A DNA stretch of 64,000 nucleotides from Climacium dendroides (taxonomy: Eukaryota; Streptophyta; Bryopsida; Hypnales; Climaciaceae), in the NCBI GenBank assembly GCA_950106755.1, contig OX467082.1, positions 10,478,001-10,542,000 on the forward strand. The letters are read 5' to 3'. The position numbers were made by a program, and so were the translations under genes. How positions within the stretch are numbered: position 1 is the first letter of the stretch; each line of letters opens with the position of its first letter. The notes under the pieces are model-generated. The model was not told the DNA's origin, made no database searches, and worked only from the letters and a program-made list of their open reading frames with translations. Shown piece by piece: positions 45,573 to 57,749 of this stretch.

Positions 45573-48500
45573 CTATACTTCTATCACCCTATTTAGGTCT
45601 CTTGCTCCAATTCCGATGAGTGGACGGTTAGTAGGCTTTGATGATGATGGTTCTCCAATATATTGACCTTCTGTTCTTCTACGGCCTCTAGTCCCTCCAC
45701 GGCTTCTAGTCCCTCCACAGCCTCCAATCCCTCCACAGCCTCCCATCCGTCCACGGCCTTGTTGATATTGACCCATTTCATGATGAACGGGGGGCTGAAG
45801 GGCCGTAGGTGGTCTACTACCAATAGTACCACGGAAAACGCTTTGAGGAGTCATATCAACATTCCCCACTGAGCCTAACCCTTTTTGAAAAGGTCTTCAA
45901 ATGGCACTAGAAGTTGCTGGTGAAGATGGGTCTAGGGAATGTGGCATTTGTGTAGTTCGGTTAGAACGAACAGGACGGACTGTAACTGGAGCAGGTATAC
46001 GGGCAAGGTCTTCTAATGGTTCAATAAATGCAAAAACATCATTGGGGTCTACATGCTCTAGATCAAAACGCCTTCTCACATTACCAGCCGGTTGATTTCT
46101 TGCAATAGGGCGTGCCATTCTTGCATTTCTAACGTTTTTGTCATGGTGTCCTTCGACAGATCTATTGCTATGAACTGATGCCTCCATTCCCATAGGCCCC
46201 GTATTGCCATCTCGATTGTGAGAAGATCCTCCACGATTTGGATTTGCATTTCTTCCCTTGTTTTCGCTGCCATTTCCATTTCCGTCGCCATCTTCATTTC
46301 CACCGCCATTTCCATTACCGTTGCCATTTCCATTTCTGCCGTCATTTCCTGGAGGGAAGTTGTCATCATTGTCATTGTTATTATGGGAGATACCATCATC
46401 AATGTTATCGTCATTTGGATTGTTGGTTTCTAAAGAAGACGACAAAGCTTAGACTTCAACGATCCCTTCATTTTGAGGAAGAGGAGGTGAAGCACTGTGA
46501 TGAGGATTGGGTGCACAAGGACCCCAATGACCATCAAGGAGTTCCTCCTCTCCATCGTCAGCATCTCCATAGTAGTTTCTCGCTTCCTCGAGGTGATCGA
46601 TTTCTCGCCTCCAAAGATCTGGGTTCGCCAGATACTCTTGAGGTGCTCGATTGGCTTCCAAATCAACCTCTTCTTCTTCTTCTACTTGCATTGTGTCAAA
46701 TTCTCGATTGCATTCATTCACCGGGATCAGACCGAGGGTATCTGGATCGGAATCCTCCGAGTAGATATTTGCATTATACCAACGAACTGGATTGGCTCCT
46801 AGTCTTTGCTGAAGTATATGGCTATTGGTATAAATATATACCAATGACTCTACCTTTGCGTGGGCTAATCAATTTCGGACCTTATTGTGAACAAAGGAAT
46901 ACATACTCCAATTCCTTTCACAAGAGCTAGCGGAACACGTGAGGGATAGAATACGCACAACAATTTTTGAAAGAGCTCGATCTCCAACCCTGTGCCACCA
47001 TTGGTGGGGAAGCATTTGTGTCACACGGATGTTGGGTGTCTCAACTGCACTATACGGTCCACTACCTTCTTCAAATTCTGTTAATTCCACTAGTACATCA
47101 TCAAAACTCACACCCACTACATCTGCCATGTTGCGGATGACTCTGTACAATGCATGTAAGGTAGTTCCATCTTCCCTAAGCGCCACGTTATCCAAGAGGT
47201 ATGGATTCAAAAGGGCCGCGGTGTAGTGGGTAACTTCAAAAACCATGTCCCATCTTTCATTGAAAGACTTTTCTAAAGTGACTGCTATGTCCTCTCGTAA
47301 GTTGAAAGGTGGTTCTTTTAAAGAATACACGTGCGCTCGCAAATTGTGCATTACAAGCCACGCCCGACCCATGGTTGGTTTTTGTCCATCAAACACACGC
47401 AAAGCCTTCAATACGTCTTTAGTCATGTACACGAGGTATGGTTATCCAAGAGCAAAGGATTCAAAAGGGCTGCGGCGTAGTGGGTATCTTCAAAAACCAT
47501 GTCCCATCTTTCATTGAAAGACTTTTCTAAAGTGACTGCTATGTCCTCTCGTAAGCTGAAAGGTAGTTCTTTTAAAGAATACACGTGCGCTCGCAAATTG
47601 TGCATTACGAGCCACGCCCGACCCATGGCTGGTTCTCGTCCATCAAACACACGCAAAGCCTTTAATACGTCTTTAGTCATGTACATGTAATTCACACATC
47701 ATTGCTAGAAGGCCACATCTTCAATGGTTCTTCTGACATTACGTGAAGCGGTAGCTGCTTGCGGTCCATTTTGTTTGTTTTGTAGGGTATCATAGTAATT
47801 TAGAACACGCGGGTGGTTATTCAACTGCTCCAAGACTCCTCTGAGTCTCATCAGTCGCTGCAACATGAGAAAATTACAAGCAAAACGGGTTTCGCTAGGC
47901 ACTACAAGTTGTAGGTTTGGACTCAACTCACGAAAAACTGACATAGTCGCATGATGGTTTGAATGTATTGGCACAATCTTTTTGCCCTATCAATTAAATT
48001 GGAAAATTCCTGGATTTTGACCCAATCTTCCAACATGAGATCCAGTGCATGTGCCATGCAGCCTTGCGCAAAAATGTGCGGGTATGTTCGAGTAATGTCT
48101 TTCAATGCCCCAAGTATGATTGTTGCATTATCTGTGCAAACTTGTGTCACATATTTGGAACCCACCTTCTCAATGTAAACTTTCATTTGGTCCGCTATGT
48201 AGCGCATGGTTTTCTTTTGCAAGGTAGTGTCAATTGACCCCCAAAATACATCACCTGCGGGGCATGACATCATCACATTCATGAGGGGCCTCCAATTGAC
48301 ATCATCCCAACCATTGGTGCATATCGTCACCCCGTAGTGCTTGACAACAAAACCAACCTTTTCTTCAATCTGCTTCTCGATTTGCAACCTCCTCGGTTCA
48401 ATTAAATTAGTCAAGAACTGATGGTAAGAAGGTGCACTATATTCAAACCTCGCCATTGAGGTTGACCTCACAGCCTCAATGAAGGCTGGATGCCTTGCCA

Positions 48501-49043
48501 CATTAAATGGCACATTTGCTTCATAGAAAAAACTTGCCCACTTCTCATCCAACTCCTTCCTCTTTGCAATGTTGAATGCGTTCGCCATGCGTTGTTGACG
48601 TAATAATCCGGATCTCGTAGAATTTGATGCAATAAGACTATTGGACGTGTGTAGAATATCATTTCCTTCAGAAACGTTTGTCCCTTCTTCCGCTCTCCCA
48701 CCAGTAACCCCACCCGTCACCTCATTTTCAGTGGCTTCGCTTGAACTTGCAAGTGGAGTTGCTCTAGATGGCCCACTTTGAATTGGTTCTCCTTCATACA
48801 TGTCCCCGACATCCATTCATAGCGGGACAAAACTTGCACAATTGGCAAATCTATGTCGCACTAGACGAGGCATTCTTCGACAAATTGACCTCTCCAATTT
48901 CGAGCAATATCCAAAATGTGCAAAAGCACGCTCACGTTTGTAACTGAAGGTTCACTACACAAAACGCAAGTCACTTTAGTCCCATTCTCCGTAAAGTTTA
49001 GCCACGGTTCCCATTCCTTGGTCTACTTCCTTTGACTTGCCAT
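45573..49043 (-). pseudogene. hAT transposase, copy C, heavily interrupted
   Basis: The minus strand starts at ATG 49041-49043 (MASQRK, TAG, TKEWEPW). A BED-type zinc finger (TCVLC...) is frameshifted near 48.95 kb; TGA follows at 48817-48819. Then comes a DUF659-type region (VTICTNGWDDVNWRPLMNVM, VCTDNATIILGA, QGCMAHALDLMLEDW), typical of plant hAT proteins. A frameshift lies near 47.95 kb and a 254-bp duplication at 47.19-47.69 kb. The hAT dimerisation domain is clear (ILSLTCSASSCERNWSMYSF). In-frame stops are TGA 46869, TAA 46449 and TGA 45897. The tail is Asn/Gly-rich then Gly/Arg-rich, ending at 45573. Dead as a coding gene. Copy D at 56.7 kb is a close relative. Confidence 0.85.
47188..47695 (-). 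repeat. 254-bp tandem duplication inside the transposase
   Basis: Two near-identical copies of the part encoding MGRAWLVMHNLRAHVYSLKE and neighbours; GGATTCAAAAGGGC recurs at 47203 and 47457. As 254 is not a multiple of three, the duplication shifts the frame. The copies differ by a few percent, so the event is not very recent, or the second copy came from a sister element. Confidence 0.85.
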
Positions 49044-49293
49044 TGCGTTCACAGATAATTTGAAATGCCTTCTTCCTTTGTGTTCAATTTTAAAAAATAG
49101 AAGATCTACTAGACAAAGTATCAGTAACATTAGTTAGCGCTAATCCACTACTTGAACTAATTTTGACATCACTTCAGCAGTAAACCAAGGCCATCTACCA
49201 CCCAAGTAGACTCACAAGGAGCTCAAAATGAATTGAAGTTCAAGAGATAGAGGCCAAGGTGACAAATGTGGGAAATGCTGGGTCTTCCTTTTT

Positions 49294-49400
49294 CCTTATA
49301 TACTTCGGGAATGTAGGGGCGTGGACTTCACCGTTGTACGTGGCAACAGGGCGTGGACGTCTTTAGTCCCAAAGTATAGGGCGTGGACACACAATCTGAG
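49294..49400 (-). promoter_or_regulatory. TATA box and GTCCACGCCC motifs upstream of hAT copy C
   Basis: On the minus strand, AAGTATATAAGG (TATATAA at 49296-49302) lies about 250 bp upstream of the start. Just upstream of it are GTCCACGCCCC (49316), a GTCCACGCCC (about 49352) and another (about 49380). The same order precedes copy D, supporting this as the element's promoter and subterminal region. Confidence 0.6.
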
Positions 49401-50840
49401 AATTTGTGAAGGGCGATGACATTGTCATGTTGTTTATACGTACATTATATAGAAATAAATACTTCTTGTTTAAATAGAGGGTTTTTTTGGGAGCCCAATC
49501 CATCCATATGGATTGGACTCAACCTTTTTTATCTCTATTAAACAATTATTTGGATTTATAATGTTTGTTTTTACACTTGAAGTCATTTGGTATTTTTTAG
49601 TTTGTATTTAAAGTTGTTTAAATGGAAAGGTGAAGCTTGTTTGACCTTTCTATTGACTTCTAGAAGATTAGAAGGTCACGTAGGAGATAAGGATAGGGTT
49701 ATGGGAGAAAAGAAGTGACCAATGGACAAATTGTGGTCTATATGGCACTTGGAGGGGTTTAATCCACTAGCTTAGGTGGAAAGTACGGAGGGTGAGGTGG
49801 AGGATAAGGTGGAGGATAAGGTGGAAGGTCTTCTTCCTCCTCCTCAAGGTTTGCTTGAGGGAAACCGTGACTTTAGAGAGTCATTGTGTTTTGTACAGGA
49901 GGACTTTGGCTATGAAATTTTGAGAGTTTGTTCTTCATACTTTTGTATTTCCAAAACCCTATCACTCGCTATATTTGGAGTTATTGTGCAAAAGTTATGC
50001 TGAAGGGAGGAGGAATGTTTGCCGTGGAGAATGGAGGCTGAACTTTTGAGGGCTCATAACTATGTGGTGAGGAAGTATTTTCTCATGATACTTGGTGACG
50101 TTGTTTATTGAAATGTTAGCTTCCCATAGAGATATCATTTGCTCAATTTGAAGTTAACATGAGAAAGTTATGAACTTGGAAGCAAAGTAGTGAGGAGCTG
50201 CCTTTGAATTGTGAATAGTGAATTTTAAACGACTATAGAATTCAGACGGTATCTTAGTTTTACTTGAGGTTTTCAGTGTTTATAGATTTACTTGTTATCT
50301 TTCCAAAGAGACCACTCTCATGCAATTTGGATTTAGCATGCAAAAGTTATAGGCATGGAAGAAGAGTAGTGGTGAGTTGCCTTTGAGTTGTAAATAGTGA
50401 ACTTTAAACAACTGTAGAATTTTAACAATATCTTAGTTTTACTTGAGATTTTCAAGGTTTGTAGATATTTTTGTTAGCGTTCTAGAGAGATATCACACTC
50501 TTGATTTGGAGTTGTGAAGCTTTTGTGGCATTCATTTTAGTGTTGGGTACTCTTTTCAAGAGAAGTTATAGAGGTTTTGGTATATCTTCTACCATTTTCT
50601 ACAAACATGTGATACTTTCTTACACTCTATAGCATATTATGGGAGTTATATGAGAATAGGCTACTCTATTTGGTTTATATATCATTATATGGGGCATTTG
50701 TGAGTATATATATATAATGGGAGTATTTAATTAGGATTCTTTCATTATTTTAGGCCAAATCTAGTTGCAGCTAGATTCCCCACGATTTTCCAAGGCAAGG
50801 CCTCTCTACCCGACAAAGTTCAGAATGTACACCTAAATCC
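49401..50840. repeat. Non-coding repeats including a ~185-bp direct repeat
   Basis: AGTAGTG..GAGCTGCCTTTGAATTG followed by TATCTTAGTTTTACTTGAG recurs near 50190-50290 and 50375-50470, with a related start near 50020. GGTGGAGGATAA repeats at 49796-49830. No convincing gene; the 49776 frame is low-complexity. Confidence 0.5.
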
Positions 50841-50849
50841 CTGGCATCA

Positions 50850-51440
50850 TGGCGGGGACGAGAAGTCAGGGTGTGGACTTCATGACAAGGACGGGTAGTC
50901 AGGGCGCGGACGGCAGATCAAGGCACGGACTTCACAGCGCGGACGTAATGCTGGGGCATAGACTTGGCGACGCAGATGCGGTGTATGGGCGCGGACTCCA
51001 CAAGGCGGACCAGATGGCCACGAAGTGGTTGAAGTGCATGGCCTTAGAAATTTTCTTGGGCATGGTATCCCTCTTTTTTCCTCTTTTCCACTCTTGGAAG
51101 ATGGTATCCCTTCTTTTCATGGAAAGAGGGAACCATTAATTGTAGCAACCACCTTGTTTTACATTCCTCATATTTTTGGAAAAACACGACCGCTTTGTCC
51201 CATTAATGCTTTGGCTGAATCGGGGTATCAGGGCGCGGACGCATGGTCTGACAATTGACAAAGGCTGAGGAACTTCAAAATGCGCAGTTAAATGAAGGAC
51301 TGAAGGGCGCGGACTTCATGTCCGGACGCGGACTTGTAAGTAGGGACTTCAAGGTGCGGATTGAAAGTAGGGCGCGGACTTGAAATGAGGGTGGGGACGC
51401 CATGTCAAGGCGTGGACAAGCAATGAGGGCGTAAACTGCA
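50850..51440. repeat. GGGCGCGGAC motif clusters
   Basis: About fifteen GGGCGCGGAC-like decamers in one orientation in two groups (50853-51010 and 51230-51460), with variants such as GGGTGTGGAC and AGGCACGGAC. Between the groups is a short repeated block, GGGAACCATTAAT...AAC(C/T)ACCTTG, that recurs near 51530. This looks like subterminal DNA of a hAT-family element whose coding part is missing. Confidence 0.7.
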
Positions 51441-51589
51441 GGGCGCGGACGTACTCGTACAGCACATGAGGAGGGTCTTTGCAGTGCACTTGGGCATGAG
51501 ATCCTTGAATCCATCCTTTTCTTGGAGTGGGAGAACCATTAATGCACCCAATTACAACTTGATTTAAATTCGGACAAGACCATGAAAAC

Positions 51590-51985
51590 AAGATGCCAAA
51601 ATAAAGAGCTCAACGGACTAAGATTTGGAAGGAATTTCATGGAAGTGCACATCTCTTTTCTTGTGGTGGAAAATGATGTTCTTTACTTCTTTTAACCATT
51701 CTAACTACTTTGAACCAAAAAATATTTTATTTTCGAAAAAAAGAACTCTAAATTCTTTGATTTAGGAATTGTTTAGGAAATATTTAGGAAATGTATTGGA
51801 AATACTTAAACCATTGCATTTATACGAAACCTTTGGCCTCGTTGTTTAAAAAATGCAATGGTTTTTTCATGTTTTTTTCTTTAAGAAAAGGAAGATGCCA
51901 AAATAAAGAGCTCAACGGAATATGATTGCAAAGAAACTTCATGGAAGAGCATGTCTCCTTATTTGTTTTGGAAGATGTCGTTGTT
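51590..51985. repeat. Direct repeat of ~90 bp, 305 bp apart
   Basis: AGATGCCAAAATAAAGAGCT and CAACGGA..ATGATT/AAGATTTGG..TTCATGGAAG occur at 51592 and 51893. Probably two copies of one element fragment. No coding frame in either. Confidence 0.7.
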
Positions 51986-54870
51986 TACTTTGTGTAATAC
52001 TTAAAAACTACTTTGAAGCAAATTATATTTACTAATGAAAACGAAGAACTCAAAATACTTCGCTGTTCATTTTAAACATTACCTTAAGCAAATTTTTTTT
52101 AGCGTAAAGGCTATGTTTCATAAATTATGCTCAATTTTGATGAATGTTTAAAGTATTCTTCTTTGGCTTAAAGGGATTCTTTATGAAATGAACCTTCAAG
52201 TTAAATTCTTTTGGACTCATGTTCACGAGATTCAATTTTTTAAACAATTGCTATAGGGGATCAATTCTGCTTATAAAATAATAAAACTTACATTATTTTG
52301 GATTCACGTGAACGAATGCATTTTTGGTGTATATTTTGTATAAGTGAATTTTTTTAATGAAGTACTATTTAGTTTTCTTTTAATCACGTGGAAGGGAATC
52401 ATTTCTACAGAAATAGCTACAAGAGATCATCCTTTCAAATGAAATACTACAACTTCCATTCTTTTGGATTCACATGGAGGGACTTATATTTGAAAATGCT
52501 TGGTAGAAGGGTTTTTTTCTGCCTAACCTATGAGTTTTATTTCTTTGAATTCATTATTCCTATGAAGGCATTCACTATTCCTCCAGTAGCGTCTCCGCCC
52601 GGACGTCCCCACCTCGTGACTGATGTCCCCGCCCTTCAGTGTCCGCGCCCCAACGTCAATTTTTGAATATGTGCTCCAGGACTACATAAGAGAGGGAGGT
52701 AAGTCTTGAACAGCACAACCCATTAAAATAGAAACCTTCATTCTTGAACCATAAAAATCCTAAACCATATACCCTAAACCCTAAACTCCAAACCTGAAAT
52801 TGTAGAACCTTATAAAGTAAGAAGTGTACTTAGGAATTTTGCTTTTTCGGAGGTACTTAAATCAAAAATCAAGTGCCTCACATAGTTATTTTTTTCTTCA
52901 TTCCATTTTCAAAAATGGAAAGTTTTGAAGAAATTTTTTTATTACCTATAACACTTGGAATGAGGGTAGTATAATGTGTATAATGTAGTTAATATTAGTT
53001 TACATGATAATTATGTTGTATTTTTTAAAAGAAAATGGACAAAGCATTGTGGAGTAACAAATCTTCAACTGAAGGTACTTTCACAAAGAAGGATTTCTTG
53101 GAGTAAGTTGCAAAACATCTCCTCAATAATCCTTTATTTTCCAATTGAACAATTATGCATATCAATTACTATGAAGAAGTTATCATGTTGTTTGTACCAA
53201 TATTTGTAAATTGTAAGAATCAATTTTCCATACTAGTATACTATAAGCATTGTTTTATTTTTTGATCCTAGAGTGTAAACCATTGCCAACGCATACACGA
53301 TCACATATAGATATAATGTATGCTCTCTGTGACTCCATGCTATGCTAAAGGTCATATTCTCATGTGGATTTGTAGCGTTTTTTTGAATGTCATTTTTTAT
53401 TTTGTTCATTTCATATTCCTAGTGGGTTTTTTTTTTACAATTTCAACATGATGTCCATGTTTTGTGCTTCTATGGTGTTGTTTTTTCCTTTCTTGGTTGA
53501 GTAGAATACTTGGCATAGAATTTATAAGATGCCAAGATTGCACATCTTTATTTATTATCAGCTAGAATTGTAACATGGTACTACTAGCATATATATCAAA
53601 AAAATTAGTTTCAATATAGGCCATTGATTTCATGGTTTAGGATGTATAGGTGCATCATGGCAAAATCAAAGGCATAAGTTTTATATCCAAGATGGTCCAA
53701 CTATGAAGATTGCTTGATCGACTTTATGGAAAATCATAGGGTATGAAAAATATGCCTCCAATACTTTTTCATGTAAAAATACAAGTTCTCCAAAATACAA
53801 TAACAAAAAGAAATAGTCCCACATGAAATGTGGGACTTAACTTAGGTGTATAGTTGTATACCTTAAATTAAAAGAAGTGATCTCTACAAGCGTGATTTTT
53901 TGTTGAACCATAGAATGACCTCGAGATTTCTTTAGCTTCAAGAAGTTTACTCTACATTGAATAAAATGCCAACATTTTGATAAGTTGTACCATTTAAAAA
54001 AAAATTATAATTGTACAAATTAAAACTAGACATATTAGGGAGTACATAGGAAAAGAAAATACAAAAATATCAATTGCAGATTGGAAGATCATAATGTTGG
54101 ATCATGGGGATGTTAAAACTATACAAATGATTTGGGTAGGTTTTATTCGTCTTCTTAAAATGTTTGAGGACAAATTCTGTCCCCAAGGTCATTTTTAGGT
54201 TAACTCCACGAGTATTGAAGCAAGTGAATGAATTAAAGAATAAATGGTTTCAATTGTGCAATATTTTTATATTTGATGTTGAAGTTGCATTTGTGTTTTA
54301 AAAAAATTTCAAGAAATTTCTTATCTTCAATTGTATTCTAAGGTAATTCAATGTGTATGTTAGAATTCCGTTCATGGCCCGTCCACGCTTGCAAGACTAC
54401 AAATTTTAAGGCCTATTGTCTAAAGGATTGGCTTTTCTTTGGTATGTATACCAGGGAAATAGGTCAGACAATTACTGTTGTCTTTCTTTTCTTTAGTCCC
54501 TTAGGCTTTGACATTATCTATTCCTTCAAAACAATTTTTTCTCCATGTGTTTGAACAACATCGTTGGAAAAAAGGGTGACAGTCATTATTTTCCCTTCTT
54601 ACCTTTCGGCAAGTAGACGGAAAATGTGAGATAGTAAGTTGCAACTTAGGCTTTGAACATAGCATAATTTTGAATTTTCCTTACAATGCACCAAAACATC
54701 AAAGGAGATGAAGTGCTTTATGAAAGACACTCCAAATTCGTCATGTCTCAGGGTTTTATGAGTTGTACAGCCACCACCTGTTAGCAAGTAGGTGGAAGTT
54801 GTAAACTTTGTTGCCTCGAAAACTGGAAAAAAATCACAGCCAATGCATTGTTGACTTCCTTGGAGGTCCG
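51986..54870. other. AT-rich DNA with few landmarks
   Basis: No supported gene. A GTCCCCGCCC/GTCCGCGCCC group lies at about 52590-52670 and three telomere-like AAACCCTAAA units near 52770-52785. The remainder is AT-rich with only short open frames. Confidence 0.5.
52588..52670. repeat. GTCCGCGCCC motif cluster
   Basis: GTCTCCGCCC, GTCCCCACC, GTCCCCGCCC and GTCCGCGCCCC in about 75 bp, followed by ACTACATAAGAGAGG, which is TATA-like. Same order of motif then TATA as at 17.4, 49.3 and 56.4 kb, but no gene follows. Confidence 0.6.
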
Positions 54871-55012
54871 TGCCCCAACGTCTCTGCCTAGGAGGCCGAT
54901 CCGTGGTCCAACGTCCTCGCCCTGACAATACATCTTCGCCTGAGCATCCACGCCTAGACAGTACTTTTGCGCTTCCCCTCAGCGTCCGCGCCCCAACGTG
55001 TCTGCCCTGCCC
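54862..55012. repeat. GTCCGCGCCC-like motif cluster
   Basis: GTCCGTGCCCC, GTCTCTGCC, GTCCTCGCCC and GTCCGCGCCCC recur with the C-rich strand on top. Variants are again mainly C/T. No gene directly downstream on the plus strand. Confidence 0.6.
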
Positions 55013-55319
55013 ATTTCATTGAACCACTTCTAGGGTTGGGCGACTTGCCTGCAGCTTCAACTGTAAATCTTGTTTTCCTGAAACGTCCTAAAGAAAGCTT
55101 GCCAAACTATGTTTAGGGCAGTTTTGAAGGGCCACCTCTATCATTAATCCTTCAAGGACAGCCCCTAAACTAGTAATTCTAAGCATGAATGTCCAATTTC
55201 CAATGAGTTTGTTTGTTGACCTTCCTAACCTTTATATGTATGGATTTCTGAATATTCATTTGTATGAGATGAAAGTATGCTTTGTGATGACCTCCCTATT
55301 TTTATAAAATAGGGAGGGT

Positions 55320-55530
55320 GTTAGAACAGAGGGCCACCAAATCATACATTCCACAATTTTTTTATTTATTTGAAGGCTACATTAGCAAAGGGCCACTGAA
55401 TCATGCACTCCACAATTTTTTATTTCATTTTAAGTGTACATGAGCAAAGGACCACCCATTCATGCATTCCACTATTTTTTATTTTATTTGAAGGCTACAT
55501 GAGCAAAGGGCCACCAAATTACAAACATGC
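55320..55530. repeat. Tandem repeat, ~62-bp unit, three to four copies
   Basis: GCAAAGGGCCACNNAATCATGCA then TCCACAATTTTTTATTT and GAAGGCTACAT(G/T)A repeat from 55326. AT-rich minisatellite, non-coding. Confidence 0.75.
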
Positions 55531-55598
55531 AATCTGTTTTAAGTAAAGGGCAAAAGTACATGTAAAAGCTATTTGGGCATCACAACGTTATGATCACT

Positions 55599-55997
55599 TC
55601 ATAGAGAACATAAAAGTGTATTTACAATGACATGAATGAGAATTTCTGCAACGATGTAATCCAAATATACAAAGTGTAATACAACAAATTGGACTTTTAC
55701 ATATATAGGGTCCCTGCAGTGGTGAAGGTTGGCTACTTGAAACTTATAGTGTTTTTCATGCATGTTTTGTGGGAACACTTTATCAATGTAGCACCAAGCA
55801 ATATATTTCTCACACGTTCGTTTTGTCCAAGGTTGCGCTTCATTTTCCCAACCAAAGAAGACAAGTTGTTCAGGATCAAATAGAATATGCAAGCGCTTCT
55901 TTGAATTTTTACAGTTCTGAGGCCTACCTTTATCTTGAGCCTTTTGTTTTCGTGCAACTACATTGGGTTCAACACTGGGTTGTGACATTTTTTGCAA
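55599..55997 (-). CDS. Unknown-family protein, copy 2 (relative of 17615)
   Basis: The minus-strand frame from 55997 (first real ATG may be inside the frame) gives a basic start (ARKQKAQDKGRPQNCKNSKK), then RLHILFDPEQLVFFGWENEA and PWTKRTCEKYIAWCYIDKVF. This last part is clearly related to the plus-strand frame at 17744, and the upstream residues match across that copy's stop codons. After CRDP the similarity ends, so an intron or break is likely near 55700. No known domain. The GTCCGCGCCC cluster at 56.15-56.46 kb lies upstream of it, as in copy 1. Confidence 0.5.
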   Translation of the reverse strand: MQKMSQPSVEPNVVARKQKAQDKGRPQNCKNSKKRLHILFDPEQLVFFGWENEAQPWTKRTCEKYIAWCYIDKVFPQNMHEKHYKFQVANLHHCRDPIYVKVQFVVLHFVYLDYIVAEILIHVIVNTLLCSL

Positions 55998-56149
55998 ATT
56001 AGTGTCCCGAATAGTATGTAAAGAAGTAATTCTATTTTCCTCTTACCCAAAATAATGAATGAGAGAATAAGAAAAGTCGTGAACCTTGAGTTGTGAAGCC
56101 TATGTATCCCACCCCAACTTGGAGCTCAAATGTGAAGTCCAAGAACGCA

Positions 56150-56460
56150 GGGGTGGCACGGCAGAACTTTCAAGGGCGGTACTTATACCCCCGACAAGAA
56201 CGCAGGCGGTCGGGTTGGGGCGCAGACGGTCATGGTGTGGACGTTGAGCGCGGACGACAGCTAAAACCACTTACACAAAAAACTAAGACGTTTCGACAAC
56301 GTCCACGCCCCTTGCGTTCCCGTCTAGTACGTCCTCGCCCAGTCTGGGATCAGCGTCCCCGCCCGGCCCTCGTGCGTCCCCGCTTGATCTTCCGCCGTTG
56401 CCTTCCTGTCCACAGCGTCCCCGCCCTTGCTCTACACGTCCCCGCCCCTACCTTGTCCGG
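56150..56460. repeat. GTCCGCGCCC cluster, both orientations
   Basis: GGGCGCAGAC and GCGCGGAC at 56218-56260 point one way; GTCCACGCCC, GTCCTCGCCC, GTCCCCGCCC (three times) and GTCCCCGCCCC at 56310-56450 point the other. It lies between the minus-strand unknown gene and the plus-strand hAT gene, so it could be a shared control region or a transposase-binding end. Confidence 0.75.
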
Positions 56461-56469
56461 GTATATAAA
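56461..56469 (+). promoter_or_regulatory. TATA box of hAT copy D
   Basis: GTATATAAAG directly after the GTCCCCGCCC cluster, about 235 bp upstream of ATG 56704. Matches the layout of copy C. Confidence 0.6.
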
Positions 56470-56663
56470 GAGCAGGCTGCCATTAGGAGGCTATGTTTCC
56501 AACCTAGCCTCATGATCTTGGACTTCTTTTGAGCTCCTTGCTTGGGTTCATTGGCTGAAAACGGCATTGGTTCATTTTTGAGGTGATGTTAAAGTCACTT
56601 CCAACAGTGGACGAGTGCTATCTTGATTTTGATTACTGAGACTTTGTCGTAGAGAACATCAAA

Positions 56664-57731
56664 TTGCCGGGGGCAAGGTTATTGAAAGTTGTTGCCTATC
56701 AAGATGACTTCAGGGCGAAAACAAACAAAAGAATGGGAACCATGGTTCAATTTTCTGATGATGGAAGTAAAGTGACTTGTGTATATTGTGGCGGGACATT
56801 TAGCTACAAACGTGAGCGTGCTTTTGCCCACTACAGTTTCCGGGCAAAGTCGGAGCGAGTAGTATCCTCAAAACTACCTCGAGCGGTAAGACACAAATTT
56901 GCCAATTGTGCAAACTTCGTACCACAACAAATGAATATAGAAAATCCCCCGGATATAGAATTGGGTCCGAGTGAGCCATCTATATCACCCCCAAATGTTG
57001 GAGACGGAAGTTCCAACCAGTCAGCCTAGAATGAAGTGGCACGAGAGGGACTCGTAGATGTAGGCCATAGACGTGAAGCACTTAATGTTCTACCAGGGCC
57101 TAGTGGCGTTGCGGCATCAAATTCCACTGGATCAAGGCCATTGCGTTAGCAGCAGATGGCGGATGCACTAAACATTGCAAAGAGGAAGGCATTGGATGAA
57201 AAATGGGCTAGTTTTTTCTATGAGGCAAATGTGTCGTTCAATGTGGTAAGACATCCGGCCTTCATTGAGGCAATGAGGGCAACCTTGTTGGCACGATTTG
57301 AATATTCTCCACCCTCTTACCATCAGCTCAGGACTCAAATGATTGAACCTAAGAAGATGCAGATTGAAAATGAGATTAAAGAAAAAATAGCCTTTGTAGT
57401 GCAGAATTACGGAGTCACAATATGCACTGATGGTTGGGACGATGTCAATCGACGACCGTTGATGAATGTGATGATGTCCTGTTCAACAGGAGATGTCTTC
57501 CTTGGATCCATTGACACTACGAGTGAAAATAAAACCATGGTATACATAGCAAACCAGTTGAAAGTCTTCATTGAGAGGGTGGACCTGAACAACGTAACCC
57601 AGATTTGTACAGACAATGCAAAGAACATGCTTGGAGCAATCGAGGACGTTATTGGGACATATCCACACATCTTTAAACAGGGTTGTGCAGCGCATGCATT
57701 GGATGTGTTGCTAGAAGATTGGTCTAATTAA
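56664..57731 (+). pseudogene. hAT transposase, copy D, N-terminal part
   Basis: ATG 56704 (MTSGRKQTKEWEPW) matches copy C; a one-base frameshift near 56.75 kb moves into the frame with the BED-type finger (VTCVYCGGTFSYKRERAFAHY). This frame has TAG at 57027-57029 and 57147-57149, then runs cleanly through the DUF659-type region (VTICTDGWDDVNRRPLMNVM, ICTDNAKNMLGA, QGCAAHALDVLLEDW). It ends at TAA 57729-57731. The TAG at 57147 stands where copy C has Gln (LRQQ). The dimerisation domain is missing: similarity to copy C stops at 57724, about 30 bp before a CACTA-like element. Confidence 0.85.
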
Positions 57732-57749
57732 ATTGCCATGTTTTGCAGA

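Noticed and set aside
45897..46930. Plus-strand frames rich in His, Phe and Pro
   Set aside because: Antisense shadows of the Asn/Gly/Asp-rich tail of the hAT protein.
51349..51591. Transposase fragment (frame with GCINGSPTPRKGW)
   Set aside because: Vaguely like a Harbinger-type GxIDGTH motif, but the required residues are absent and the frame runs into a GGGCGCGGAC cluster. Not supported.
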